From the NCBI GenBank assembly GCA_947650285.1, contig CANTFL010000174.1, forward strand, positions 62,001 through 126,000: a stretch of 64,000 nt of DNA, read 5' to 3'. Each line of letters starts with the position of its first letter. Within the stretch, counting starts at the first letter, position 1. The translations under genes and the position numbers were made by a program. Positions 31,218 to 42,359 of the stretch are shown in pieces. The notes beneath the pieces were generated by a model. The model worked only from the letters and a program-made list of their open reading frames with translations, made no database searches and was not told the DNA's origin. The stretch is from Hyaloperonospora brassicae. Its lineage: Eukaryota > Oomycota > Peronosporomycetes > Peronosporales > Peronosporaceae.

Positions 31218-32372
31218 CTACTGACCCCGACCATTTTTTGATGGTCCGTCTCGCTGTTGCGGCTTCGCAACAGCGCTGGACCCACGCCCATTGCCCTTTC
31301 TGGCGAATGGTCGTCCAATTCGCTCAGTACTGTTTGGTACTGGGCGTGGAGCACTACACTCGTATGCGTAGTGCCCTAACTTCTGGCAGAGATTGCACCT
31401 CTGCAATCGCTTGCTGCTTGTAGAGCGAGGTCTCTCGCTCTCAACATAACAGAGGTCCATTGGTTCTGTACCTCCGATCTCTTGTCGTCTCGGTGGACGA
31501 TAAGAGTTTGAGCTAGCATGAGCCTGTCTCATGCTAAAGTCTTCCTGTTCCGCGGCTGATATCGCTTCTTCCAGCGTTTTCAGCTCAAGGCGGAACAGGT
31601 GGCTCCTGACGGGCCCCTCTGCGAGCCCTTGCATGAACACCGTAATCAACGTGTGTTCATGAACTGGGTTTGCAGTTATACTACTCGCAAGGAGTCGTAT
31701 ATGTTGTGCGTAAGCGTGCACATCACGCTTACCCTGCTTGAGTTTCAGGAGCTCTGAACGAGCCCTGAACTCAGCTCGTGGCGGCTCAAACGTTTGTCTG
31801 AGCCGGTACTTGAAGTCATCTAGCGACCTAAACACATTTGGGTCGCTACTCTCGAGCCCCAGGGACCAAGTTTTGGCACGTCCTGCCAAGTGGGTTTGAG
31901 CAAATGTGAGTTTCATTTGCTCATCTTCGACGCGACGAGCCCTTGAGGCTCTGTCGAGTTCGACAAACCACAGTAACAGGGAGTCTTCCGGGACTCCACT
32001 GTACTTGGAGATGTCAACTTTCATGACTTCGGAACGACGCGCATGTGCCGTCCCGCCCACAGCAGCATGGAATTGCTGCTGTCTCAACAGCTCCGTCTGT
32101 TGGGCACCGAGTTCTCTCAACTGCTCGGCCTGTTGAGAGCCTTGCTGGTGAAGCAAGGCTACTTTCTCCCTCTCGAGAGCAAGTTCATTGTGAATGAACT
32201 TGGCGATAGCAGCATGTTGTTGGTCTCTGTCTAGAGACTCCAACATGGCGCTAATGGCGAGCTCGACTACGGTAGAACTCATTCGTTCTACCGCACCCCA
32301 TTCGATGTCACTCAGATAAGTAAACCCTTCACGCGTGGAGTGAAAGGTCTCTTCGTCATCCAACATGTCCAT
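31218..32372 (-). CDS. beta1 gag
   Basis: A 384-codon open frame starting at the ATG at 32372, 45 bp after the 5' LTR. An N-terminal coiled-coil-like segment is rich in Gln/Glu (QQAEQLRELGAQQTELLRQQQ, residues about 80-105). Then come a capsid region with LAGRAKTWSLGLE and the LRQTFEPPRAEFRARSELL block typical of oomycete Gypsy gag, and an intact zinc knuckle CNLCQKLGHYAYEC near residues 326-339. It would assemble cytoplasmic particles and bind element RNA. It ends in a stop at 31218 just before the protease frame, so pol expression would need readthrough, shifting or a lost fusion. Confidence 0.88.
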   Translation of the reverse strand: MDMLDDEETFHSTREGFTYLSDIEWGAVERMSSTVVELAISAMLESLDRDQQHAAIAKFIHNELALEREKVALLHQQGSQQAEQLRELGAQQTELLRQQQFHAAVGGTAHARRSEVMKVDISKYSGVPEDSLLLWFVELDRASRARRVEDEQMKLTFAQTHLAGRAKTWSLGLESSDPNVFRSLDDFKYRLRQTFEPPRAEFRARSELLKLKQGKRDVHAYAQHIRLLASSITANPVHEHTLITVFMQGLAEGPVRSHLFRLELKTLEEAISAAEQEDFSMRQAHASSNSYRPPRRQEIGGTEPMDLCYVESERPRSTSSKRLQRCNLCQKLGHYAYECSAPRPVPNSTERIGRPFARKGNGRGSSAVAKPQQRDGPSKNGRGQ

Positions 32373-32397
32373 GTTGTATGCTGTGGTTTTTGGAAGG

Positions 32398-32414
32398 ACT
32401 ACAAAGTGCTACCA
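32398..32414 (-). other. Primer-binding site of beta1
   Basis: On the minus strand TGGTAGCACTTTGTAGT follows the 5' LTR after a CC spacer. It is near-identical in beta3 and recognisable in beta2 (38088-38104), and resembles that of the alpha family. Confidence 0.7.
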
Positions 32415-32416
32415 GG

Positions 32417-32808
32417 TGTAACGGGGCACACCCTTGCGTGAACTTAACGCAAGGGTATCGGTGCCCCGACAGACGTACACAAGGCAAGCGAGGAAGCGTA
32501 GATAGGGTAAAAGCAGAACTGTTATATTAACATAATTAAGTCTTTTAACTACTGTCTCTCTGTTTGACTTAGCTTAACTATACTAATATAACTGGATGTA
32601 TGGTGACATCTCGTCACCACTCATTGCGCGCGTCTTGCGGCGATTGGTGGGTTGATATCATCAAGATATCAACCAATGAACAGACTCTTTGGTCGACCCT
32701 TCAATATCTCCACCATTGGTGATATTGTTTAAAGAATATCCATCTTCATATTCTTTATTGTCACTTTCCTTAAAGTGACAATTTCATGTAACGGGCTGCC
32801 CCGTTACA
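32417..32808 (-). repeat. 5' LTR of beta1
   Basis: 392 bp with the same hairpin row as the 3' LTR. It differs from it by scattered substitutions and small indels (for example ACGGGGCACACCC versus ACGGGCACA at the plus-strand left end). It is followed on the plus strand by the GCTGC duplication. Confidence 0.93.
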
Positions 32809-32813
32809 GCTGC

Positions 32814-33384
32814 TTAAAACATCACCCTTCCGATATATCGCTGGCTTTTATATCGTCTAAACACATTACACATAATGTCACTCGTATTATCACTGCGCTC
32901 CCGTTTGAAGAATTAAGTAGACAACGTACATACCGGAGCGGCTCCGGCTTGTTAGGAGACATAAAAACCCTCTAAAGCCCTTGTGTCATGTAAAACTATT
33001 TCACATCGAGATATATTGCTTTGTACATCTAGGAGCAGAACAGTGTCGAATCGTCGCCAGAACAAACGATAAAATTAAATCGCGCGCGCTTGGTCTCCTC
33101 CTTCAGCAGGGGCTTGATAGCGTTAGTCGTCGCCATGTTGTCATTGCGCTGGCGCATCGTAAAAAACTTAGAGGCCGATAATCCCGTAGCATTAGCTAAA
33201 GAGCGAAGTATGTATTGCTTACGATACGGCGCAGTCTCCATTTTCTCGTGAACTGCATACAAATTATCCTTTCTTTTCCTTTCTTACCTTTTTTTGGACT
33301 CAAGATCTGGAAGGCCCGATGAGGGCCATGGTGTCGCGACCGCGCATTTATACCCTCATTAATGACTTCACATAACACACACAT
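32814..33384 (-). pseudogene. Tc1/mariner-like transposase, N-terminal half
   Basis: Minus-strand frames read SLANATGLSASKFFTMRQ (a helix-turn-helix-like segment, about 33150-33240), LLKEETKRARFNFIVCSGD, then IYLDVK.FYM (about 32985-33012), which matches the family's VHIDEKWFY block with the first catalytic Asp. A PEPLRYV segment follows near 32930. It continues across the beta1 insertion into 24829-24080. It is a broken relic with several stops. Confidence 0.65.
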
Positions 33385-36300
33385 GTTATCACCACAGACT
33401 TAAAATCAGTACAACTAATATTCATGTTCGCACCAGCAGTCTTAAAGAGCGTACCTATTCCAGTGCATTAGAGGTCTGTGAGGTTGTTCGAGCGTCATTT
33501 ACGTTTGGTGCTCATATTTGACAATGACAGCACTACTAGCAAGCAAAAAATGATGTTTACTGTTAAAGCAATACATGCAAATAAAACCAATTTAAAAGAG
33601 AGTAAAAACTTAACAGGCAAATTTGCGTGAAATTGGCTTATATTTGCTCCTTGTTTAGGCGTCTATTGCTCTAATCAAATACGATTTACCTATCCTTGGA
33701 TAAAATGACAGTATAAACCTTTTTATTTTTACATTAAAACTGCAAAACGTGACAATTGGTGGCCTTCAGGCTTTGCAATTTGCGTCGGTGCAGAACCCTT
33801 TAAATTATGCGATTTAAGGTGCTGATGTCTGGTCCTCAATTTACTGGATCAAATAACAGACAACACAGACTGAATGAGCTACAAACAATTTTTTAGAGGT
33901 GCATTAGACAATCAGGCTTTAACAATACATTTTTGGTTTTTTAAAAAAGAGACAAACATGTTGAAACGGAGTTAGTATCTTTTTAGGGGAAATATTTGTA
34001 CCCATTACACGTTTTCGCGGTCCGTTATCACACGCCTGTTTCTTCCGATATGAACATGTTGGATAAGGGGAACCTCTTTCGCGACATCTGGAGAAGCAAC
34101 TCTCATATGTATAAATTAAAATAGATGGGGTTGGGCATACCGTTTTTTTCTAGGTGACGGCGCCATTTATAGCGTGTTTGGGCCCATACGACCCAAAAGA
34201 CTGACCACTGCAAAGAAGGGGTGGTTATGTGAAATGACTCGCTGCCACCAAGTCATAAGTAGTCTTGCTTCACAACAGAAATATAAACGAGCAGAGAGTC
34301 TTGCGAGAGCCATAATACTTTTTTTTATCGATACGGCTGACGAGAAAGTAGCGGTACAATCCTATTTTGAGCGGGTAGAAACATGCACGTCTACCTTATG
34401 TCTTATTGGTTAGTATATGAAAGTACAAAATAGTCAAGATAAACGTATACTAAAATAGATCATCGATTTAGACGACGCTTTAAGGGATCGTCGCAACATC
34501 CAAGGCATAATAAATTTATATCTCTCAATATGTTTATCTGGAAATCAAAGTCTTGTGGCTAATTGTCAAGCTTACGACCCTTATTCGATTTTGTTGTTAC
34601 GACACTTTAAATCTTGACTTTGACAAAATTTCAAGCCTTCAAATATTAAGCTTAAGGATCATGCTGAAATATATATATAATCTTAGAAAGAGATAATTTT
34701 GCTATATTTGTCTATGCGCAGCACATTTTATACCAATTAAGTTGCATTGCCTCCAGCACGATTAATGTTCCCACATAATTCACTTAGATCATGTACAAGT
34801 TAAGCTGACCCCCTCTCCTACTTAGAGTTGCAATCTCTACATAGAGCAATATAGTTATAAGTCAAAATGCTATACGTCTATGACTAACTTAGACCAATGT
34901 AACTACCTACGTCCGTCAAGCGACTGAAAATATAGGTTCCGATTCTATAGACCTCTGTTACGTAGATGATCAAGGTGAATGGAATATGTAACTTTTAGTC
35001 GATGTTATGAGGAGGTCGAACGATAATACTTAACGTCATTTGCCTAATGATCGTAGGGTCAAGTAGTCAAAATCGTCATTTCTCTCCAAAAATTAACGGT
35101 AAGCATTTAAACAGGGTGCGTCTGATCAGTAAACTCTCGCTCATTTAGATACCAAGGAATATAGAAGAGGTAACCGTTGTCGATTGGGAAATCACTACAT
35201 TTATAATTATGCGCCTCGTACATAAGTCACGTACCCCGTTTATAATAAAGTTTCCACAGCCAAAAGGTCTAGAAATACGGGTTTGAAAATTTAAAAAAAG
35301 CGAATACGAGTCGGATCGTTTGAAATGTTCGTGTAAATAAGAAAGAAGATTCCTAAGTATTCATCAACGTCAAGATAAATTGTACATGTTATTGAATATA
35401 ATTCTTCAGGTACACAATTAAATGTTGTACAACCCTAAAATTAAGACATCATTTATTACCTTGACTATCAAAATAAAAAAAGGTAAGTTACTTTAAGCCC
35501 TTGTGATTGGAATGTGTCGAACAATTCTTTTTACGCCAGTTGCTTTATGATCGTAGGATCCATTAAGCGACATTCACCGTATTTTTAAGAGGACGAAGGA
35601 AAGCCTTACAACAGAGAGCTTTCGGGACAGGAAACTTAAATGAAGCGGTAATGCATTTCAATTTGAAAAAGCAGCTCAAATATGTAGACGCCTTTAAATA
35701 CGATTTTACCGACGATAAATCAGAAGGTAATAGGCATAGATCATATAGCAGCATCGATGAATAAAGATGCCTACCGCTTTATCATCAGATTGACATTTGA
35801 TATTGTTCCTTATGCGTTTAAACAGCGTGAATGTTTACACGGTATATCGATGTCTTCAATCGTCGCCTCGTCGTTTAAAAGACTGCACAAGACATCAGTG
35901 AAATGGACCACTACACAATAAAGCACACTGCTGTGCCGGAGTGCTGATTGCTCTATTAAGGAGTCGACCGCAACTCTCCACTGGTGCCAGGAAGACCGCC
36001 TATCGGACGGTTTACTTTAATTCAGTATTTCTACTAACCTTCCTCACCTTGTGTACCCGTCGACTGGGCGGGTTGCACTCTTCCATGTGGACACGCTTTA
36101 ATGAATAACTAATTAAGTTTGCGATGGGGTCGAGGTTCGATATTGGTGTGGAAATCTTTATACCACGATCGATGTTGGTGCAGTCTCGTGAAATATGTCA
36201 CGAGAACACTTGCATACTTGTAGGGTGCTCGATATAAGTTACCTTAAATTTGTAATAGATCGCGTTGTCGAATTTATAGTCATCTACTCGCAAGCCTTCT

Positions 36301-37650
36301 GACGACTTGAGCCGTCTTGCGACCTCGAATTCTCTACCACATTGTGTTACCTGCGTCCGATCGCGGTTGTAGAGGGTAAGAGGCTTTAGATGCATCTGGC
36401 CGAGCAATCCAGGTACGAGACTTGTGCAAATATATTGTTGTCTGTGACGTCCGGAAGTCAAACACCTCAGCCCGGAGAGAAACATTCAGTATACTTATAA
36501 GCAAATTGAACTCTATTTAAAGTCAAAAAATCAAACCCAGCAACCCTATCCTTATCCTCTTACCGTAGGCATCGCATGCCATGTGCCTTTCTCCATCAGA
36601 AGTTGTCGTTCTTGTACTTCGTGGCACACAATAGATAAATAATGTCCGATTGCAGTCGCCTTTTTTGGTCGCATATCGTGTCGTATAGTTCACACTAGCT
36701 TTGATCGAAGTAGTGTTCTTGATCGTTTAACCTTGCCACGATCACGACCTTGACCGCGATCTCTATGCTGATCGCGGATCACCTAATTTGAATGACAGAT
36801 CTTTGATCGCGACCGCTTATCGTGGTCTACACCGATCTGATCGCGTACCAAGTACCTCATCACCGATCACAATTCGATCGCCTTTTTAATCGCGAATGTC
36901 TTGCACATCGCGGACCAAATGTTACAGCACACACTAATCGGATCGCATCGCTCTTAATTGCCATCGTAATCTTCCCCTAAGCATTAATCAAGGCCTTCTG
37001 ACTTGTACCTTTCGTCTATCATACGTCAAACCACTGTCGCAGGTCTTATCCTTTCTGATATGATATTTGGTTTTGTTAAAAGTCCAGCAGACGTGATCCC
37101 ACCAGGTTTGAAATGGGCGTCTTCATCCGTTTGCCGCGTCGCATATAACTAATTGTAAAGCGATATGTTATCAAATCGAGAATTTCATTAATCGCTTCAC
37201 CACACTGCCGACAACTACGCGGCAGAGGTAGTGCTGAAGGTATACATCCAAAATAAGCCGAGTGGATCAGAACTACGTTTTCGAGGTCAACTTTTAAGGA
37301 AGTGACGTGTAATTGAACAGAGTTTGCATAGTATAGAATCACTTGCAAAAAATTAACTGGTCAAGATTTAGCACTACAACTGATACCTCTGTAGGGACGT
37401 TAAAGGAAAAAAAATCCAAGAGCCTAATAAAATACTTTACCGTGAAGCTGAGAACATGTTTCCTCTAAACATATTTGAGACATTACTTATATCTTGGTCA
37501 TTGACGGACCAAGTCTTAGCACTTGCACACTCAATCTGATCGTGCCTACCAAGTTAATTTCGGATGTAATATGTTTTTCGACTCTTAAAACCTTAACAAT
37601 GTGCTGCGAGCTCAACGTAATATAATTACAACGAATGGAAATTGTTGCAA
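33385..37650. other. AT-rich 4.3 kb, no gene seen
   Basis: Frames are short (at most 95 codons) and lack recognisable motifs on both strands. Sequence is AT-rich, unlike the retroelements. It may hold very old, unrecognisable transposon remains. The only structure I noticed is the GATCGCG cluster at 36712-36965. Confidence 0.5.
36712..36965. repeat. Cluster of GATCGCG-type motifs
   Basis: About ten variants of GATCGCG, CGCGATC or GATCGC occur in 250 bases of otherwise AT-rich sequence, spaced roughly 15-35 bases apart, some in pairs of opposite orientation. It looks like a decayed tandem repeat or a site cluster. No unit length is strict. Confidence 0.4.
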
Positions 37651-38085
37651 AACTCGATACGAGTCTATCAACTTTAGGCATTTTCTTTTTAGAAATTCTC
37701 AATCAACATCACTCGAGAAGATGTGATTTTTGCCGAATTTTACCCCCGAGGGTAATATTCTTGGGTGGTCTACTTTTGGTTGATGTGTTTACATCAACCA
37801 AAATTTACCACTAATTGCTACAGGACGCGCGCAATGGGCCGGCGCAAGAAACCCACATAGGAGACGCTAGTTTAAAATAGTTACTTTAAAGATCGAAGAT
37901 AATTTGCAAAAGACACGTACTATATAAAATAACAGTTCTACTATTTCCTCAAACAGAGCCTTTGAGTTCTGTTTGCTTCGTTGCTCTTCCTCGCCATGGG
38001 TCCGTGACATTTACGAGCACAAAACCTTGTGTTATATGTACACAAGGTCTTGCCAGTCATCTGGCAGGAATCGTGCCCTGTTACA
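37650..38085 (+). repeat. 5' LTR remnant of beta2
   Basis: It contains hairpins at positions homologous to beta1 but with different sequence, for example TTTGGTTGATGT with ACATCAACCAAA (about 37774-37801), then the shared GACGCGCGCAATG block. It ends CCTGTTACA. The left boundary is uncertain by about 50 bases. Confidence 0.6.
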
Positions 38086-38119
38086 CCTGTAGGCACTTTG
38101 TAGTCTTCTTAGAGATTAT

Positions 38120-41100
38120 TACCACCTGTTTCAGCATAAACAGTTGGAGGAGGATCAGACCTTCCACGCCACGCGAGAAGGCTTACATCATTATATTGAG
38201 ATCGAATGGAGTGCGGTAGAACGCATGAGTTCTACCGTCGGTGAACCCGGCATTAGCGCCATATTTGAGTCTGTAGCATGAGACCAATAACATGCTGCTG
38301 TAGCCAGGTATATTCAAAATGAACTTGTCGCTGAACGAGAAAAACTAGACTTATTTCACGAGCAAGGCTCTCAACAGGACGAGCAGTTGAGAGACCTCAG
38401 AGCTCAACCGACAGAGCTGTTGAGACAGCAACAATTCAATGCTGCCGTAGAAGGGACGACACGTGTGTGTCGTCCGAAAAATTGAAGATTCATATCTCCA
38501 AGTACAGTAAAGTTGAGGAAGACTCCCTGTTTTATGACTCGTCGAAATAGACAGAGCCATTAAGACACGCCGTATTCACCATGAGCAAATAAAAGTCACA
38601 TTACTCATACCCACTTGGCAGGACGTGCCAATATTTCGACTTTGTGACTGGTGATAAGCAACCCAGGCGCTTTTAGGTCGCTTAAAGACTTTGAGACCCA
38701 GTTTAAGCAAACATTTGAGCTGCCACGGGATGAGTTCAGGGATCGATCCGAGATCCTAAAAATCATTCACGGTAAGCGAATGTGCACGATAACGGCCAAA
38801 TATACGACGCCGTGCAAGTAGTAAACCTGATAATTCAGTTTATGAACACACGTTGATTACTGTGTTCATGCAAGGTCTCGTAGATGGGCCCGTCATCAAT
38901 CTCTTGTTCTGCTTAGAGTTGAAAACGCTTGAACTGGAAATCTCAGCTGCCGAAGAGGAAGACTTAAGCATGAGATAGTCTAATGTTAGTTCGATATCTA
39001 AGCGTCCACCGAGACGACAAGAGATAGGAGGCCGTGAAACCATGGACCTCTGTTATGTTGTGAGCGAGAGACCTCGCACTTCAAACAACAAGCAATTGCA
39101 AAAGTGCAATCGCTGTCAAAAGTCAGGACACTACGCTTGCGCATGTAGTCCCCACGCCCAGTTCTAAACAATACTGAGCGCAACGATCGACCATTCGCAA
39201 ATAAGGGCAACGGTCGCACGTTCAATGCTGTTGCGAAACCGCAACAGCGAAGCGCCTTAATGATCCAGCAATCTCATAAAAAGTTGCAAATCTCTTGACG
39301 AAATGTACTCCAAATACACAATCATTGTGTGTCTCTGAAGCTGGTGATGGGATGTCACTCATCACATTGAATTGGGAAGTGACCAACGACTTGTCACTCC
39401 GTGCTATGGCTGACTGTGGGGCGTCGAACAACTTTTTTCGCCACCAGTCATTAGAGGGTCGCAGGCTAAAATTTGCTAAGCGCGACAGCACCCTAACGGG
39501 AATGACGTTGCGCCTTGCTACAGGCGAATCGATAACCGTTGAGAAACGTGTATTGGAAATCTACTACACGTTATAGTATGTTCAGTACGATGATAACATC
39601 ATCGAACTGGATCTAAATCACAAATTTGATGTCATCCTAGGATTACCTTGGCTTAGAAGATACGAGCTAAGAGTGAGCTGACATTATCGATCGGTGAATA
39701 TGCCTGCAGCTTGTTCGTCGGATGGCCATCTGATGAACATCTTCTAAATTCCACAGTCGTGTGGGTGTAAATTGAGTGAGTGCGATAGTCTCACTTGTGG
39801 TACGGTCGTTAGCACGAATGTACAAGACCACAGCGTCAATTATCACTACATTGTCTAGAAAGCTCCTCCACATCCTTTGGTTGCGATTTCCCAGGTAGTA
39901 ATCGAGACATTGAATGTTTTAATTAATGACTGGTCGAGCGTAGTCGCTTATACGCTGCATCTACTGTGCCTACGAAGTTAACCTCGAAGATAACTTAATT
40001 TCCAACGCTAGAAACGAAACGGTTCTTGTGTGATCTGTGTAGTGGCAAAGTCAAGCAGATCTGCATACTCGTCACAGAGGATGAGTATGTGGTCGATATT
40101 CGATCGACAGTGATATTTACTTAGAACGAACGGACTCTCAGCAGTTCATCGATGGACGAAAGTGTCCTCGATGAGAAGACTTGGATTGAGCGATACACGT
40201 CTCAATCTTGGGAATTGCTTCAGGCAAATCCTGTGTATAAGGATTTGATCGAGTTTAAGGACGTATTCCCTGAATCCGTACCTTGCGATTTGCCTATAGA
40301 CAAAGGCACTCGACACGAGATCGAGCTCAGACCGGGCTCGAAGTACTGTGTCATGAAGCAGTGGCCACTGCCTCGTGCAAAAGTACTAGCGATCGACAAG
40401 TTCTTTACCGATACGCTTAGCAGCGGGCCATGTGAGGGAATCAACATCTCATCACAGCTCTCCGACCTTCTGTGTGCGAAAGACCACGAGAGGATGGCGA
40501 ATAGTGCACACATTCAACAAATTGAATGCTGCAACGGTACCGGCTCAGACGCCGATACCGAGGAAGGACGTGACCATAGATGGTATGTCTAAGAGTACCA
40601 TCTTCTCGTCCATGGATCTGATGAATGGATGCGACCAGATCCTCATGCGTGAACGGGACATATCATACACAGCAGTGAGCATCCCCAGAGACATGCTGTT
40701 TGAGTGGCTATTAATGTCACATGGGCTGAGTAATGCTAATGCCCCTCCGACGTTAGACAGATTTATAACACATCTGTTGAAATCTGTACAAGATTTCGCC
40801 CTGAGCTACTTTGACGATGTGTTCGTCCAAATCCGGACTATGGATGGAAAGACGGACGTTGAAGTTCATAGACCTCACGTTCGTCAGGTTCTTCAACTCA
40901 TGCGCAAGCATAAGTGGTATGCCAATCTCAAGAAGTGTATATTTGCGGCTGTTGAAGCGCCACTTCTGGTCTGTATCGTGGGTAAGAACGGCGCTCGCCC
41001 CGACTCTGAAATGGTCCAGGCGATCGTCGACTAGCCTTGGCCACTCGACGTCAAGGGAATAATGAAGTTCCTTGGACTCGCGGCGTATTTGTACAAGTAC

Positions 41101-42350
41101 TCGCGCAGCTACGCCGACATGAGTGTTCATCTTTCTTGTTTGCTCAAGAAAAATGTGTGGTGGTCATCGAGCGCTGATTGTCAAAGTTCCTTTAAAAGCA
41201 TCAAGAAAATCTTGATGCAATCGCCCATTTTGGTAATTGCAGATCAGGACAGACCATTCCATGTGGTCTGTGACGATATCGATTACGCAATCGACTGTGC
41301 ATTGATGCAGAATGACACAGACGGCACGGAGGGGGTCGTCTGCTATCAATCGCGTCAGCTGCAAACATCCTAATGCAATCACCCAGTGCATGACAAGTAA
41401 CTTCTTGACAATAAGTACGCACTGGCTAGTTTTGTGTCTATTTCTTAAGGATAGACCGTTCATCGTATATACGGACCATGCGTCGATACGCATGGCCGTA
41501 AACAGTCCACCGCTCTCACAAAGAATGGCGAGGTGGTCTTCTATCTTCGCATAGTTCAGTTTCTCCGTGGATTATATTCCAGGACGACTTAATGTCGTCG
41601 CCGGTGCGCTATCACGTTGGCCCGATATCGAGCCGACTACACAGTTCAATAGTAAGGCCTTACTCACTGTTGCGACGCTGTCAGTAAGTGTGCCGTCGTC
41701 GTCTTTACACAACGACGTGCGGCACTTATGCGCAGGAGATACGAATCTCCTGCGTTTGACGAATTATCTTGCAAATCCATCCCAAAATTCCTTGTCGGAT
41801 TTGCCGACTCACGTGATGAGCAAGAGATGGAATGGATTTTACTCGAGCGAGCCCTCCTCAACCCATAGTCTTTCATCTTGATCCCTCAACAATGCCCTAT
41901 TGCGACAATCTGTCTCTATCTCGTCACGCAAGTGACGAATCTCGCGTTCGTTCCCAAGCTAAACGACGCAAGTTCCGATCGGTCTATCTCCCGATCGGCA
42001 CAGATACGTCGCACAGTCACCAGCAAGTCTGGCCAACGATTGTACTAGTGCTCCACGTCCTCCCTCAACTCGATTAGGACGCGTTCATAGCAACTGCAAA
42101 TCTTCTGCAGGCCCGTCGGCTAATCCAGACTTGGTCTTTCCACCACCGCCGGAGCCGCTAGGAATTCTCACGGTGGTCGAAGATTTTACGTGGGGCGTAT
42201 TTTAAGCCACTGCTTGTGGAACAAGAGCGGACAAGTTAACTTGCCCGCTGGCGAAGGTATCCTTCAACGTATGACAACTTGGATCCACGACCCAGCTTTT
42301 GGCTGATGTTTAGGGTCTCGTCCGCCAATTTAACGAGACTCATCTGATTG
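38120..42350 (+). pseudogene. beta2 gag-pol remains
   Basis: Gag relics (38120-39240) include ERMSSTVGEPGISAI, the Gln-rich segment and a zinc-knuckle trace near 39105. Protease: MADCGASNNFFRHQSLEG near 39405-39460. Pre-RT: 40152-40592 with GSKYCVMKQWPLP. RT: 40432-41034 with YFDDVFVQ near 40808. RNase H and tail: 41062-41650. The chromodomain end is at about 42270-42350 (QLLADV.GLVRQFNETHL). Stops and shifts are frequent. Confidence 0.78.
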
Positions 42351-42359
42351 GTCCGAGGG

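Larger units (their letters stand above)
24830..32808 (-). mobile_element. Ty3/Gypsy retrotransposon beta1 (chromovirus type)
   Basis: A complete 7979-bp element on the minus strand with LTRs 24830-25217 and 32417-32808 and a perfect 5-bp target duplication GCTGC (24825-24829 and 32809-32813) inside the Tc1/mariner-like relic. Order in element sense: 5' LTR, primer-binding site, gag, protease, RT, RNase H, integrase, chromodomain tail, antisense ORF, polypurine tract, 3' LTR. Gag (384 codons) and the antisense ORF (535 codons) are open. Pol has at least three small indels. The two LTRs differ at scattered positions, so insertion is not recent. Confidence 0.95.

Noticed and set aside
33385..36500. 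AT-rich region as a centromere-like or telomeric tract
   Set aside because: No tandem satellite or telomere repeat is present; AT-richness alone is not enough.
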